From positions 186,001-250,000 of the forward strand of contig NZ_CANLZR010000002.1 in assembly GCF_947495705.1 (NCBI RefSeq): DNA of 64,000 nt, in the 5' to 3' direction. This document shows positions 32,806 through 41,966 of the stretch, in pieces. The position numbers and the translations under genes were made by a program. A model generated the notes under the pieces. That model had not been told where the DNA came from and did not search any database. It worked only from the letters and a program-made list of their open reading frames with translations. The stretch comes from an uncultured Phycicoccus sp. (GTDB taxonomy: Bacteria > Actinomycetota > Actinomycetes > Actinomycetales > Dermatophilaceae). How positions within the stretch are numbered: the stretch's first letter is position 1; every line of letters begins with the position of its first letter.

Positions 32806-35007
32806 ATGTCACGGAGCGGACAGATGCGACTGGGTACGACCGCAACAGTGGTCGGGACGCTGATCGTCGTCGTCCTCGAAATGGCCCTGCTCACCGGGGT
32901 GTGGCACCTCGGTGACGGGCTGGACCGGCAGCGGCAGGCCGCGTCGACGCTCGCGGGCACGCTCGCCCCGCTGACGCCCGACACCGCACCCGCCGCCACC
33001 GGCCTCGTCCGCACCGCGGTCGACCAGGTCGTCGCCGCCGGGGTCGACGTGTCGGCCGGGACGCCCGGGGCGGCCCTCGTCGCGGGGGCCGAGGCCTTCG
33101 CCGCCACCCCGACCGACCCCGCCGCCCTGGACACCCTGCGCCAGGCCGACTCGGCGCTGCGCGTGGACCTCGACGCCGCGGCGACGGCACGGTCCTGGCT
33201 CGCGGCCGCCCTCCACGCCGCACTGCTCCTCATCGCCACGGCCGGCGTCCTCGCCGTGCTCCGCCGCCTCGTCGACCGGCACCGCGCCGTCGAACGCCGG
33301 CTGACCGCCCAGCAGCTCGTCGACCAGCGGGAGCGGCGGCTGCTGGCCCTGGTCCAGAACAGCGCCGACCTCATCGTCGTCGTCGAGTCCGACGGCACCG
33401 CCTCCTTCGTCAGCCCCTCCGCCCGCAGCGTCCTCGGCCGCGACCCGGAGGCCTGCGTCGGCCAGCACCTCGAGCGCCTCCTCGGCGAGGAGTCCCTCGT
33501 CGTGGACCGGATGATCCGGGCCGGGCGTCAGGGGGACCAGCCGGTGCGGGTCCACCTCGTCCACGCCGAGGGCCGCTCGCTCGTGGCCGACGGGACCCTG
33601 ACCAACCTCCTCGACGAGCCGTCCGTCGGCGCCTGGGTCCTCACCCTGCGCGACGTCACCGACCAGCACGCCGCCGCCGAGCAGCTCCAGCACCAGGCCT
33701 TCCACGACTCGCTGACCGGGCTCGCCAACCGGGCCCTGTTCACCGACCGGCTCGACCATGCGCTCATGCGGCGCCGCAACCCCGGCTCGGCCGCCGTCCT
33801 GTTCTGGGACATCGACGACTTCAAGCACGTCAACGACACGCACGGCCACTCGGTGGGCGACCGCCTGCTCGTCGTCGTGGCCGACCGGCTGCGCGGGGCG
33901 TTCCGGCCCACCGACACCGTGGCCCGGCTCGGCGGCGACGAGTTCGCCGTCCTCCTCGAGGACATCGACGAGGAGTCGGCGCAGATGGTGACGCACCGGG
34001 TCCTGGAGGGACTCTCGGCACCGATCGAGGTGGACGGCCGGGTCTGGACCGTCCACGCGAGCGTCGGCATCGCGACGGCCGTGGCCGGCGAGAGCACCGG
34101 CGAGGAGCTGCTGCGCAACGCCGACATCGCCATGTACTGGGCCAAGGAGCAGGGCAAGGGTTCGATCTCGGTGTACGACCCGATGCGGCACGCGGCCTCG
34201 CTCGACGTCGTGGCCCTGCAGAACCAGCTCATCAGCGCGATGGAGACCGGCGAGCTCGTCCTGCTGTTCCAGCCGACGGTCGACCTGGAGTCACGGGCCG
34301 TCACCGGCTACGAGGCCCTCGTGCGCTGGCAGCACTCCGAGCGCGGCATGCTGTCGCCCGCGGAGTTCGTGCCCGCCGCCGAGCGGTCCGGGCTCGTCGT
34401 GCCGCTGGGGTCGTGGGTGCTGCGCGAAGCCTGCCGTGCCGCGATGACCCTGTCCGCGGACAGCGCCGGACCGACGATCTCGGTCAACGTGTCCTCGCAG
34501 CACCTCGTGCGCCCCGGCTTCGTCACCGAGGTCGCCGACATCCTCGCCGACACGGGCCTGCCCGCCGTCCGGCTCGTCGTCGAGGTGACCGAGTCGGTGC
34601 TCCTCGACGACTTCGAGGCTGCCGAGAACGCCCTCAACGGGCTGCGCGACCTCGGCGTCTGGATCGCGATCGACGACTTCGGCACGGGCTACAGCTCGCT
34701 CTCGTACCTGTCCCAGCTCCCCGTCGACATCCTCAAGGTCGACAAGTCCTTCATCGACCGGGTGTGCTCCGAGGACCACGCTGCCTCGGTGACCCTCGCG
34801 ATCCTCGAGATGAGCCGGTCGCTGCGCCTGCTCACCATCGCCGAGGGCATCGAGACCGAAGAGCAGGCCACCTGGCTCGCGGAGCGGGGCTGCGTGCGCG
34901 GCCAGGGCTACCTGTGGTCGCGGCCGGTGCCCCTGGCCGACGCCCGGGCCCAGCTCATGGACAGCGACGACCTGCCCGACGCCGACGCCGAGTCGGTCGA
35001 CGCCTGA
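32806..35007 (+). CDS. Membrane PAS-GGDEF-EAL cyclic-di-GMP protein
   Basis: 733 residues. TM1 (about 8-30), an extracytoplasmic sensor loop (about 31-130), TM2 (about 132-155), a PAS domain (about 180-290), GGDEF (about 300-460) and EAL (about 470-725). RLGGDEFAVL is intact and the I-site RPTD lies five residues before it, so the cyclase should be active and feedback-inhibited. The EAL domain keeps YEALVRW, VTESVLLDD, IDDFGTGYSS, KVDKSFI and EGIETEEQ, so phosphodiesterase activity is also expected. The start MSRSGQMRL has AGAAGG upstream. Which activity dominates cannot be told. Confidence 0.92.
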   Translation: MSRSGQMRLGTTATVVGTLIVVVLEMALLTGVWHLGDGLDRQRQAASTLAGTLAPLTPDTAPAATGLVRTAVDQVVAAGVDVSAGTPGAALVAGAEAFAATPTDPAALDTLRQADSALRVDLDAAATARSWLAAALHAALLLIATAGVLAVLRRLVDRHRAVERRLTAQQLVDQRERRLLALVQNSADLIVVVESDGTASFVSPSARSVLGRDPEACVGQHLERLLGEESLVVDRMIRAGRQGDQPVRVHLVHAEGRSLVADGTLTNLLDEPSVGAWVLTLRDVTDQHAAAEQLQHQAFHDSLTGLANRALFTDRLDHALMRRRNPGSAAVLFWDIDDFKHVNDTHGHSVGDRLLVVVADRLRGAFRPTDTVARLGGDEFAVLLEDIDEESAQMVTHRVLEGLSAPIEVDGRVWTVHASVGIATAVAGESTGEELLRNADIAMYWAKEQGKGSISVYDPMRHAASLDVVALQNQLISAMETGELVLLFQPTVDLESRAVTGYEALVRWQHSERGMLSPAEFVPAAERSGLVVPLGSWVLREACRAAMTLSADSAGPTISVNVSSQHLVRPGFVTEVADILADTGLPAVRLVVEVTESVLLDDFEAAENALNGLRDLGVWIAIDDFGTGYSSLSYLSQLPVDILKVDKSFIDRVCSEDHAASVTLAILEMSRSLRLLTIAEGIETEEQATWLAERGCVRGQGYLWSRPVPLADARAQLMDSDDLPDADAESVDA

Positions 35008-35031
35008 GCGGTCCGCGGCGCCCGCCGGGGG

Positions 35032-35547
35032 TCAGGACGGGCCGGTGGTGACCTCGACGAGCGCGGCGTTGCCGCGGCCGTCGACCTTGACCGTCGCGAC
35101 GGCCCGCCCGGCGCCGACCGCGTCCTGCATGGCCGCGGCGTCGGCCTGCGGGAGGAAGAGGCTCTCGATGCCGCAGCGGAGCCGCCAGTCCGAGTCGTCG
35201 CAGGTGAGGTACAGGCCGTCGGGCCGGGTCCGCTGGACGGGGCCACCGACCCACACCTCCCCCTGCTGCGTCAGCGGGACGTACGCCCGCCCCCGCCGGT
35301 CTGCCTCGGCCTCCTCCCCCGAGCCGCCGACCTCGCTGTCGCGGGCGAGCGGCTGGTCCGGCAGGTCCGGGTAGCCGAGGTCGACGTAGGCGCCGCGGAA
35401 GGGGTCGATCGGGTCGACGGGCTCCACCCGGAGCCGGATCTCCTCGCCCGTCAGGCGGGCCGAGAGCGGGGAGAGGACTGCGACCCCGACGAGCGCGAGC
35501 TGCGCGAGCACGGCGACCGCGACACGGGTGGTCCGGGCCGGGGTCAT
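35032..35547 (-). CDS. GDYXXLXY domain protein
   Basis: 171 residues with one N-terminal membrane segment (VAVAVLAQLALVGVAVLSPL) and an exported domain carrying the family hallmark DPFRGAYVDLGYPDL (PF14345 type). Two cysteines (LTCDDSDWRLRC) may form a disulfide outside the membrane. This family is repeatedly encoded next to DUF2157 membrane proteins, as here, where its ATG overlaps the DUF2157 stop. The role of the pair is unknown. Confidence 0.83.
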   Translation of the reverse strand: MTPARTTRVAVAVLAQLALVGVAVLSPLSARLTGEEIRLRVEPVDPIDPFRGAYVDLGYPDLPDQPLARDSEVGGSGEEAEADRRGRAYVPLTQQGEVWVGGPVQRTRPDGLYLTCDDSDWRLRCGIESLFLPQADAAAMQDAVGAGRAVATVKVDGRGNAALVEVTTGPS

Positions 35548-36812
35548 GACCGCGCCTCCTGTCCCTCGCGGATCAGTCGCCGGCGCCCGCGGTCGGCGAG
35601 CACCCCGGTGGCGAGGAGCACGAGGCCGACGGCGAGGAACAGCACCGCACCGGAGAGGATCGGCGCGAAGACGGCGAAGGCCTGGGTGGTCGTGAAGACG
35701 ACGAGGGCCGCGGTGGCGATCCAGGTGAGCCGGCCCGAGTCGCGCATCGCGCCGAGGACGGCGTAGCCGCTGGCGGCGGCCAGGTAGACCGCGACCGAGA
35801 CGACGGCCCGGGCCCAGTCCGCCGTGGAGAGGTCCGCGGTGTCGGCGATCCCGGACGTGGTCCGCCACAGCGCGAGCACGGCGACGAGCCCGACCACGAC
35901 CACCCCGAGACCGACTTCGAGGCGGTCGAGACGGTCGCCGGTGAGCATCGCGCCGACCGCGAGGACGACCGCGACGCCGACGACCGTCCACATGAGCGGG
36001 GTCCCCCCGGCGACCTCGTCGTCGAAGGGCAGCGCCGCGAAGAACAGGGCTCCCAGCGCCAGCACCGCGCCGATCTCCCGCCACGGGACGCCGAGGTCCC
36101 GCCACGCCGCGGCCCGCCCCGTGAGCCGGTGATGCAGGGCGCCGACGGCCACCGCGAGCAGCGCGGTCGACGCGACGGCGAGGGTCACGGTGAGGACGTC
36201 CTCGGACCCCTCGACGGTCTGCCAGACCACCCAGTAGGCGCCGAGGCCGATGCCCAGCACGGCCGGGCCGATCGCGGCCACCGCGTACGCGTACAGGAGC
36301 GCGCCGGCGGCCCAGATGCCCACGAGCAGCGGCTCGTACGCGGGGACCTGCAGGCTCTGCGCCGCCTGGAAGACGACGGCCCCGAACGCACCGGCAGCGA
36401 GCAGCCGGACCGCGCCCACGACCGGGGACGCCACGTCGCCGGACCGCTCGCGGCGGTAGGCGAGCGCCTCGGCCGCTGCGACGAGCCCGAGCCACACGAG
36501 GGTGACGAGGCCGAAGCGCATCCACGGCGAGAGCTGGTCGAGGTTCGACGCCACGAGCCAGATGAGCCCGAGCCCGACGAACAACGCGCCGAGGGTCAGG
36601 ACGATCCGGGCCAGGGTGACCCGCCGGTGGGCGACGTACCGGGCCCGGATGGCGGCGGCGGCCCCGTCGTCGACGAGGCCCTCCGAGCGCCAGGCCCGCA
36701 GCTGGGTCTCGAGCCAGGCGAGCTGCGCCGGCGTGGCCGGGTGCCGGGAGGTGGGCTCGTCGCCGGGACCCGGGGCCTTCGGGACCGGGGCGACGGTGGG
36801 TGGCGCGGTCAT
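35544..36812 (-). CDS. DUF2157 multi-pass membrane protein
   Basis: 422 residues. A soluble N-terminal segment (about 1-75) includes TPAQLAWLETQLRAWRSEGLVDDGAAAAIRARY, the DUF2157-type helical start, followed by about 12 hydrophobic helices. The start MTAPPTVAP has AGGAGG upstream; the track extension to 36881 is rejected. It overlaps the GDYXXLXY gene by four bases and is the first gene of that operon. It has no recognisable transport or catalytic motif. Confidence 0.83.
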   Translation of the reverse strand: MTAPPTVAPVPKAPGPGDEPTSRHPATPAQLAWLETQLRAWRSEGLVDDGAAAAIRARYVAHRRVTLARIVLTLGALFVGLGLIWLVASNLDQLSPWMRFGLVTLVWLGLVAAAEALAYRRERSGDVASPVVGAVRLLAAGAFGAVVFQAAQSLQVPAYEPLLVGIWAAGALLYAYAVAAIGPAVLGIGLGAYWVVWQTVEGSEDVLTVTLAVASTALLAVAVGALHHRLTGRAAAWRDLGVPWREIGAVLALGALFFAALPFDDEVAGGTPLMWTVVGVAVVLAVGAMLTGDRLDRLEVGLGVVVVGLVAVLALWRTTSGIADTADLSTADWARAVVSVAVYLAAASGYAVLGAMRDSGRLTWIATAALVVFTTTQAFAVFAPILSGAVLFLAVGLVLLATGVLADRGRRRLIREGQEARS

Positions 36813-36957
36813 CGCGGCCTCCTGGTGCGAGTGGACACCCGGGAACGGGCTCACCCCAAGTGTCCCGCCGTACCGCGCCACCCGCTATGAGCAGGACTAC
36901 TCAGGGGGCCGTTCGTCGCGCCGGTCCCAGCCACAGGACCCGCGGGCGCGCGTGCGG

Positions 36958-37800
36958 TCAGGCCTGGTTGAAGGTGTCGGGGTCCGGGCCGGTGCGGAAC
37001 CCGCGGTCGAGCGCCGCCAGCCGCTCGAGGTCGTCCTCGGTCAGGGTGACGTCCGCCGCGGCGAGGTTCTCGACGATGCGGGACGGGGTGACCGACTTCG
37101 GGATGACGACGTTCCCGATCGCGAGGTGCCATGCGATGACGGCCTGGGCGGGGGTGACGCCGTGCGCCGCCGCGACGGCACGGACGACCTCGTCCTCGAG
37201 GACCTGCTTGCCGGACGCGAGCGGGCTCCACGCCTCGGTGACGACCCCGTGCTGGTCGTGGAAGGCCCGCAGTTCCTTCTGCTGGAGGTAGGGGTGCAGC
37301 TCGACCTGGTTGATCGCGGGCCACTCCCCTGTCTCGTCGAACAGCCGCTGCAGGTGCGCGGGGTGGAAGTTCGAGGTGCCGATGACCCGGACCCGCCCGG
37401 CGTCGCGGAGCTCCTGGAACGTCCGCCACGTCTCGACGTAGCGGTCCTGCGCGGGCACCGGCCAGTGGATGAGGAGCAGGTCGAGCACGTCCAGCCCGAG
37501 CCGGTCCATCGAGCCGTCGAACGCGCGCAGCGTGGCGTCCCGCCCGTGGTCGTCGTTCCACACCTTCGTCGTGACGACGATGTCCTCGCGCGCCACGTCG
37601 GAGTCCGCGATCGTGGCGCCGACGCCGCGTTCGTTGCCGTACAGACGCGCGGTGTCGATGTGCCGGTAGCCGGCGTCGAGCGCGGCCGCGACGGCGGGGC
37701 GGACCTCGTCGTCGGGCACCTGCCAGACCCCGAAGCCGAGGCTGGGGACGTCGACGGGACCGGTGGGGGTGGCCAGGGCGGTGGTGCTCACGGTCGGCAT
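36958..37800 (-). CDS. Aldo/keto reductase
   Basis: 280 residues, NADPH-dependent. Catalytic tetrad elements: GYRHIDTARLYGNE (Asp/Tyr), TTKVWNDDHG (Lys) and LLIHWPVP (His). The cofactor region VIPKSVTPSRIVENLAAADVTL is present. It belongs to the AKR5-like 2,5-diketo-gluconate reductase group. Its ATG lies 13 bases inside the 3' end of the EamA gene, so they are probably one MarR-controlled operon. The substrate is not known. Confidence 0.92.
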   Translation of the reverse strand: MPTVSTTALATPTGPVDVPSLGFGVWQVPDDEVRPAVAAALDAGYRHIDTARLYGNERGVGATIADSDVAREDIVVTTKVWNDDHGRDATLRAFDGSMDRLGLDVLDLLLIHWPVPAQDRYVETWRTFQELRDAGRVRVIGTSNFHPAHLQRLFDETGEWPAINQVELHPYLQQKELRAFHDQHGVVTEAWSPLASGKQVLEDEVVRAVAAAHGVTPAQAVIAWHLAIGNVVIPKSVTPSRIVENLAAADVTLTEDDLERLAALDRGFRTGPDPDTFNQA

Positions 37801-38720
37801 GGCTCCACGGTAGGCGGCACCGGCCCGCCGGTGGGGCGCAGCAGCCGGCCGGCCGCCCGGCGCACGGGCGCCTGCGCGAGGAGGACGCTGCCGAGCACGA
37901 GCGCCATCGCACCGAGGTGTCCGGCGCCGAACGGCTCCCCGAGCAGCAGGACCCCGAGCAGCGTGCCGACGACCGGGTTGACCAGGCCGACGACGGCGAC
38001 GGCGCCGGCGCTCATCCGGGTCAGCCCGCGGAACCACACGGCGTAGCCGACGACCGACCCCGCGAGGCCGAGGTAGGTGAGGGCCAGGACGGCGGGGAGG
38101 TCGAGCGCAGGCGGGGCCCCCTCGGCGAGCAGCGCGACCGGCAGCAGCAGCGCACCGCCGGCGACGAGCTGCCACGACGTCGTGACGAGCACCCGGCCCG
38201 GCGGTGTCCAGCGCTTGACGAGGACGAAGCCGACCGACGCCGAGACGACGGCCCCGACCGCCGCCGCGACGCCGACCGGGTCGACGGCGCCCCCGCGCTC
38301 GTTCTGCCAGACGAGCAGGACGACCCCGAGGATGCCGACGAGCGCGGCTCCGAAGGTCACTCGGGGCTGCCGCTCCCCGATGGCCAGCCACGCGACGGCC
38401 ATGACGACGAGCGGGGACAGCGCGGTGAGGGTGGCGGCGAGACCGCTGGGCAGCCGGAAGGCCGCGACGTACAGGAGCCCGAAGAACACCGCGTGGTTCA
38501 GCGTGCCGAGGACGGCAGCGCGACCCCACCAACGGCCGCGGGGCAGCCGGCGGAGCCACAGCATCATGAGCAGGCCCGCCGGCAGGATGCGGAGCACGGC
38601 GGCGAACAGCGGCCGGTCGGGCGGGAGGTGGAGCTGGGTCACCGCGTAGGTGGAGCCCCACACGACGGGGGCGACCGCCGTGAGCAGGACGGTGGGCACC
38701 GTCGCCGTTTTATCTTCCAT
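37788..38720 (-). CDS. EamA (DMT superfamily) exporter
   Basis: 310 residues with ten membrane helices in two EamA repeats (WGSTYAVTQLHLPPDRPLFAAVLRILPAG; GLAGSVVGYAVWFRGLTRMSAGAVAVVGLVNPVVG). Members export amino acids or metabolites. The ATG at 38720 sits inside a CCATGG palindrome, and a TAATAT -10 hexamer ends seven bases upstream, so a leaderless transcript is likely. An in-frame ATG at 38741 would add seven residues from the second palindrome. It is divergent from, and probably repressed by, the MarR gene. Confidence 0.9.
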   Translation of the reverse strand: MEDKTATVPTVLLTAVAPVVWGSTYAVTQLHLPPDRPLFAAVLRILPAGLLMMLWLRRLPRGRWWGRAAVLGTLNHAVFFGLLYVAAFRLPSGLAATLTALSPLVVMAVAWLAIGERQPRVTFGAALVGILGVVLLVWQNERGGAVDPVGVAAAVGAVVSASVGFVLVKRWTPPGRVLVTTSWQLVAGGALLLPVALLAEGAPPALDLPAVLALTYLGLAGSVVGYAVWFRGLTRMSAGAVAVVGLVNPVVGTLLGVLLLGEPFGAGHLGAMALVLGSVLLAQAPVRRAAGRLLRPTGGPVPPTVEPCRP

Positions 38721-38753
38721 GGAAGAGATATTACCTTCCATGGAAGATATAAT
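38711..38753. promoter_or_regulatory. MarR double operator with divergent promoters
   Basis: TCTTCCATGGAAGA (38713-38726) and CTTCCATGGAAG (38735-38746) are perfect palindromes with centres 21 bases apart, two helical turns. A consensus TATAAT (38748-38753) serves the MarR gene and TAATAT on the minus strand (38733-38728) serves the exporter. Both start codons follow within 6-7 bases. Confidence 0.8.
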
Positions 38754-38759
38754 CCAGTG

Positions 38760-39245
38760 ATGGACCACGTGAGCACCGTCCACGAGCAGTGGCTCGCCGA
38801 GCGCCCGGACCTCGACACCACGCCCGTACTCGTCATCGGCCGCATCCACCGGATCGCGGCGGCCCTCACCCCCGAGCTCACCGCGGTCTACGCGGAGTAC
38901 GGCCTCGGGGAGGGCGAGTTCGACATGCTCGCCACCCTGCGCCGCCAAGGGGAGCCGTACGCGCTGACGCCCGGCGAGCTGGGCGAGCGGACGATGGTCA
39001 CCTCGGGGGCGGTGAGCAAGCGGCTCGACCGGCTCGAGGCGCGGGGGCTGCTCGAGCGTCGCCGGACGGCCGGCGACGGGCGCTCCCGCACCGTCCACCT
39101 CACCGAGGCCGGACGGGCGCTCATCGACGAGGCGATGGCTGCCCACATGGCGAACGAGCACCGGCTGCTCGCCGCCCTCCCGCCGCGCGAGCGCGACGCC
39201 CTCGCCCGGCTGCTCGGCCGGCTGGCCGAGTCGCTCGGAGCGTGA
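38760..39245 (+). CDS. MarR family transcriptional regulator
   Basis: 161 residues. The winged helix is [67 protein letters not shown], flanked by dimerisation helices. It is divergent from the EamA exporter and aldo/keto reductase genes, and the twin palindromes between them are the obvious operators. A TATAAT six bases before the ATG implies leaderless mRNA; a GTG three bases earlier is an alternative start. The ligand is probably a small aromatic or toxic metabolite exported by EamA (inference). Confidence 0.92.
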   Translation: MDHVSTVHEQWLAERPDLDTTPVLVIGRIHRIAAALTPELTAVYAEYGLGEGEFDMLATLRRQGEPYALTPGELGERTMVTSGAVSKRLDRLEARGLLERRRTAGDGRSRTVHLTEAGRALIDEAMAAHMANEHRLLAALPPRERDALARLLGRLAESLGA

Positions 39246-39304
39246 CCTGCGTCGCACCTGGCGGCCACGGTCACCGCGCCCGGGCCCGGCCGGGCGCCGG
39301 GCGC

Positions 39305-39310
39305 TAGAGT
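39305..39310 (+). promoter_or_regulatory. Candidate -10 box of accA3
   Basis: TAGAGT ends eight bases before the ATG at 39319, without a Shine-Dalgarno sequence between. Confidence 0.4.
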
Positions 39311-39318
39311 CCACGACC

Positions 39319-41118
39319 ATGGCCATCACCAAGGTCCTCATCGCGAACCGGGGCGAGATCGCCGTGCGCATCGCCCGTGCGTGCGCGGACTCCGGCATCG
39401 GGTCCGTCGCCGTCTACGCCGACCCCGACCGGGACGCCCTCCACGTCAAGGTCGCCGACGAGGCGTACGCCCTCGGCGGGTCCACGCCCGGGGAGTCCTA
39501 TCTCCGCCAGGACCTGCTCATCCAGATCGCGCAGGAGGCGGGCGCGGACGCCGTGCACCCCGGGTACGGGTTCCTCGCCGAGAACGCCGGCTTCGCGCAG
39601 AAGGTCATCGACGCGGGCCTCACCTGGATCGGCCCCGGCCCCGAGGCCATCGACAGCCTCGGCGACAAGGTCAAGGCCCGGCACATCGCGCTCGACGCCG
39701 ACGCCCCGCTCGTGCCCGGCACCAAGGACCCGGTGAGCGGCCCCGACGAGGTCGTCGCGTTCGCGCAGGAGCACGGCCTCCCGGTCGCGATCAAGGCGGC
39801 CTACGGCGGCGGCGGCCGCGGCCTCAAGGTCGCCCGCACGATCGAGGAGATCCCCGAGCTCTTCGACTCCGCGGTGCGCGAGGCCGTCACCGCGTTCGGC
39901 CGGGGCGAGTGCTTCGTCGAGCGCTTCCTCGACCACCCGCGCCACGTCGAGACCCAGTGCCTCGCCGACCAGCACGGCAACGTCGTCGTCGTCTCGACCC
40001 GCGACTGCTCCCTGCAGCGGCGCAACCAGAAGCTCGTCGAGGAGGCGCCCGCCCCCTTCCTCACCGACGCCCAGCACACCGAGGTGGTGCGGGCGTCGAA
40101 GGCGATCCTCGCCAAGGCCGGGTACGTGGGCGCCGGCACCTGTGAGTTCCTCGTCGCCCCGGACGGCCACATCTCCTTCCTCGAGGTCAACACCCGCCTC
40201 CAGGTCGAGCACCCGGTGTCCGAGGAGGTCACCGGCATCGACCTCGTCCGCGAGCAGCTCCGCATCGCCGACGGTCAGCGCCTCGACTACCCCGACCCCG
40301 AGCCGCACGCCCACTCCATCGAGTTCCGGATCAACGGCGAGGACGCCGGCCGCGGCTTCCTCCCCGCGCCCGGCACGGTGAGCCGGATGGTCGTCCCGCA
40401 CGGTCCGGGCGTGCGCTGGGACGCCGGCATCGTGGAGGGCGACACCGTCGCCGGTGCGTTCGACTCGATGATCGCCAAGCTCGTCGTCACCGGCCGCACC
40501 CGCCAGCAGGCGCTCGAGCGCGCGCGCCGAGCGCTGGACGAGCTCGTCGTCGAGGGCATGCCCACCGTCATCCCGTTCCACCGGAAGGTCGTGGCCGACC
40601 CCGCGTTCGCACCGGCCGACCCGCAGGCCCCGTTCACGGTGCACACCCGGTGGATCGAGACCGAGTTCGACAACGACATCGAGCCCTACGCGGGGCCCAC
40701 GTCCGACACTCCGGAGCCGGCGGAACGGCAGACGATCGTCGTGGAGGTCGGGGGCAAGCGCCTCGAGGTGTCGGTCCCCGGCGGACTGTCCTTCGGCGGC
40801 GGCGGCGGCGGTGGCGGCAACCCCGGGCCCGCGAAGAAGAAGGCCCCGCGGCGCAGTGGGCGCGGCGGGGGCGGCGCCGCGGTCTCGGGCGACTCCCTCA
40901 CGGCTCCCATGCAGGGCACGATCGTCAAGGTCAGCGTCGAGGAAGGCGCCACCGTCGCCGCCGGCGACCAGGTGGTCGTGCTCGAGGCGATGAAGATGGA
41001 GCAGCCCATCACCGCGCACAAGGCGGGCACCGTGTCGGGGCTCGCGGCGCAGGTCGGGGCGACCGTCGGCAACGGCGCCGTCATCTGCGAGATCAAGGAC
41101 GCCGAGCCGCAGGCCTGA
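39319..41118 (+). CDS. accA3: Acyl-CoA carboxylase alpha subunit (biotin carboxylase + biotin carrier)
   Basis: 599 residues. The biotin carboxylase part (about 1-445) has [27 protein letters not shown], the ATP-grasp loop [37 protein letters not shown] and [14 protein letters not shown] Gly-rich, Lys/Arg-rich linker follows (about 487-520). The carrier domain (about 525-599) has the biotinylation motif EAMKMEQ, with the lysine near residue 559. It supplies carboxybiotin to AccD5 and possibly to the AccD1-like subunit at 18.4 kb. In M. tuberculosis accA3 follows maf by three genes; here about 21 kb separates them. Confidence 0.96.
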   Translation: MAITKVLIANRGEIAVRIARACADSGIGSVAVYADPDRDALHVKVADEAYALGGSTPGESYLRQDLLIQIAQEAGADAVHPGYGFLAENAGFAQKVIDAGLTWIGPGPEAIDSLGDKVKARHIALDADAPLVPGTKDPVSGPDEVVAFAQEHGLPVAIKAAYGGGGRGLKVARTIEEIPELFDSAVREAVTAFGRGECFVERFLDHPRHVETQCLADQHGNVVVVSTRDCSLQRRNQKLVEEAPAPFLTDAQHTEVVRASKAILAKAGYVGAGTCEFLVAPDGHISFLEVNTRLQVEHPVSEEVTGIDLVREQLRIADGQRLDYPDPEPHAHSIEFRINGEDAGRGFLPAPGTVSRMVVPHGPGVRWDAGIVEGDTVAGAFDSMIAKLVVTGRTRQQALERARRALDELVVEGMPTVIPFHRKVVADPAFAPADPQAPFTVHTRWIETEFDNDIEPYAGPTSDTPEPAERQTIVVEVGGKRLEVSVPGGLSFGGGGGGGGNPGPAKKKAPRRSGRGGGGAAVSGDSLTAPMQGTIVKVSVEEGATVAAGDQVVVLEAMKMEQPITAHKAGTVSGLAAQVGATVGNGAVICEIKDAEPQA

Positions 41119-41125
41119 CCCCCGG

Positions 41126-41143
41126 CCGGCGCTCGCGCGCCGG
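41126..41143 (+). terminator. Hairpin after accA3
   Basis: CCGGCGC and GCGCCGG form a perfect 7-base-pair stem with a TCGC loop, eight bases after the accA3 stop. Confidence 0.45.
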
Positions 41144-41228
41144 GCCGGGCCCGCAGCAGACCGGACCCCCGATCAGGTCCGTGGTGGCACGCTGTGTCAT
41201 GCTGTTCTCGAAATCTTTGGAGGACTGG

Positions 41229-41888
41229 ATGACAGAGTCGAGATCGAACGTCTACGACGAGCTGGCCGTGGTCGGCAAGGCCTTCGCCAGCGCCAAGCGC
41301 CTCGAGATCATCGAGCTGCTGGCCCAGAGCGAGCACTCCGTCGACGAGATCGTGCGCGCCACCGGCCAGGGCCTGAGCACCGTCTCGGCCCACCTGCAGA
41401 TCCTGCGGGCCGCCGACCTCGTCCGGACCCGACGGTCGGGCACCCGCGTCATCTACCGAGTGGCGGGGCCGGACGTCGCCGAGCTGCACGCCCTGCTCGG
41501 GGCCGTCGCCCGGCGCCACTCCCCCGACGTCGGGGCCGCCCTGGCAGCGCATCTCGGCAGCGGGGGCGAGGTCCACGACATCAGTCGTGAGGACCTGACC
41601 GCCCGGATGCGGGACGGCACGGTGACCCTGCTCGACGTCCGCCCGGCCGAGGAGTTCGCGAGCGCGCACATCCCCGGAGCCGTGTCCGTGCCCCTGGCCG
41701 ACCTCGGCACCCGGCTCGCCGAGGTGCCCGCCGACCGCGGCATCGTCGCGTACTGCCGTGGTGCGTACTGCGTCATGGCGCACGACGCCGTCACCCTCAT
41801 CAACGCCCAGGGCAGGGAGGCGCGGCGACTCCAGGACGGGTTCCTCGAGTGGCGCCTCGCCGGCCTGCCCGTCACCGCGGACGCGTAA
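41229..41888 (+). CDS. ArsR-family regulator fused to a rhodanese domain
   Basis: 219 residues. Residues 1-95 are an ArsR winged helix (SAKRLEIIELLAQSEHSVDEIVRATGQGLSTVSAHLQILRAADLV). Residues 110-215 are a rhodanese domain with LLDVRPAEEFASAHIPGAVSVPL and the active-loop cysteine in YCRGAYC. No metal-binding cysteine pair is obvious in the ArsR half, so the rhodanese cysteine may be the sensing site for persulfide or thiol stress. The start MTESRSN has GGAGG five bases upstream; the upstream MLFSKSLEDW is rejected. It leads an apparent operon with a DsbA-like and a CcdA-like protein. Confidence 0.9.
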   Translation: MTESRSNVYDELAVVGKAFASAKRLEIIELLAQSEHSVDEIVRATGQGLSTVSAHLQILRAADLVRTRRSGTRVIYRVAGPDVAELHALLGAVARRHSPDVGAALAAHLGSGGEVHDISREDLTARMRDGTVTLLDVRPAEEFASAHIPGAVSVPLADLGTRLAEVPADRGIVAYCRGAYCVMAHDAVTLINAQGREARRLQDGFLEWRLAGLPVTADA

Positions 41889-41966
41889 CCACCCGACTCC
41901 CGCCCACCCCACCGGCTGCCCGAGCCCCGACCCGACCACGTCGACCCCCGTCGACCGAGGAGAAGC

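Noticed and set aside
41199-41228. Upstream ATG of the ArsR-rhodanese gene (MLFSKSLEDW)
   Set aside because: The inner ATG has GGAGG at ideal spacing; the extension is not part of the ArsR fold.
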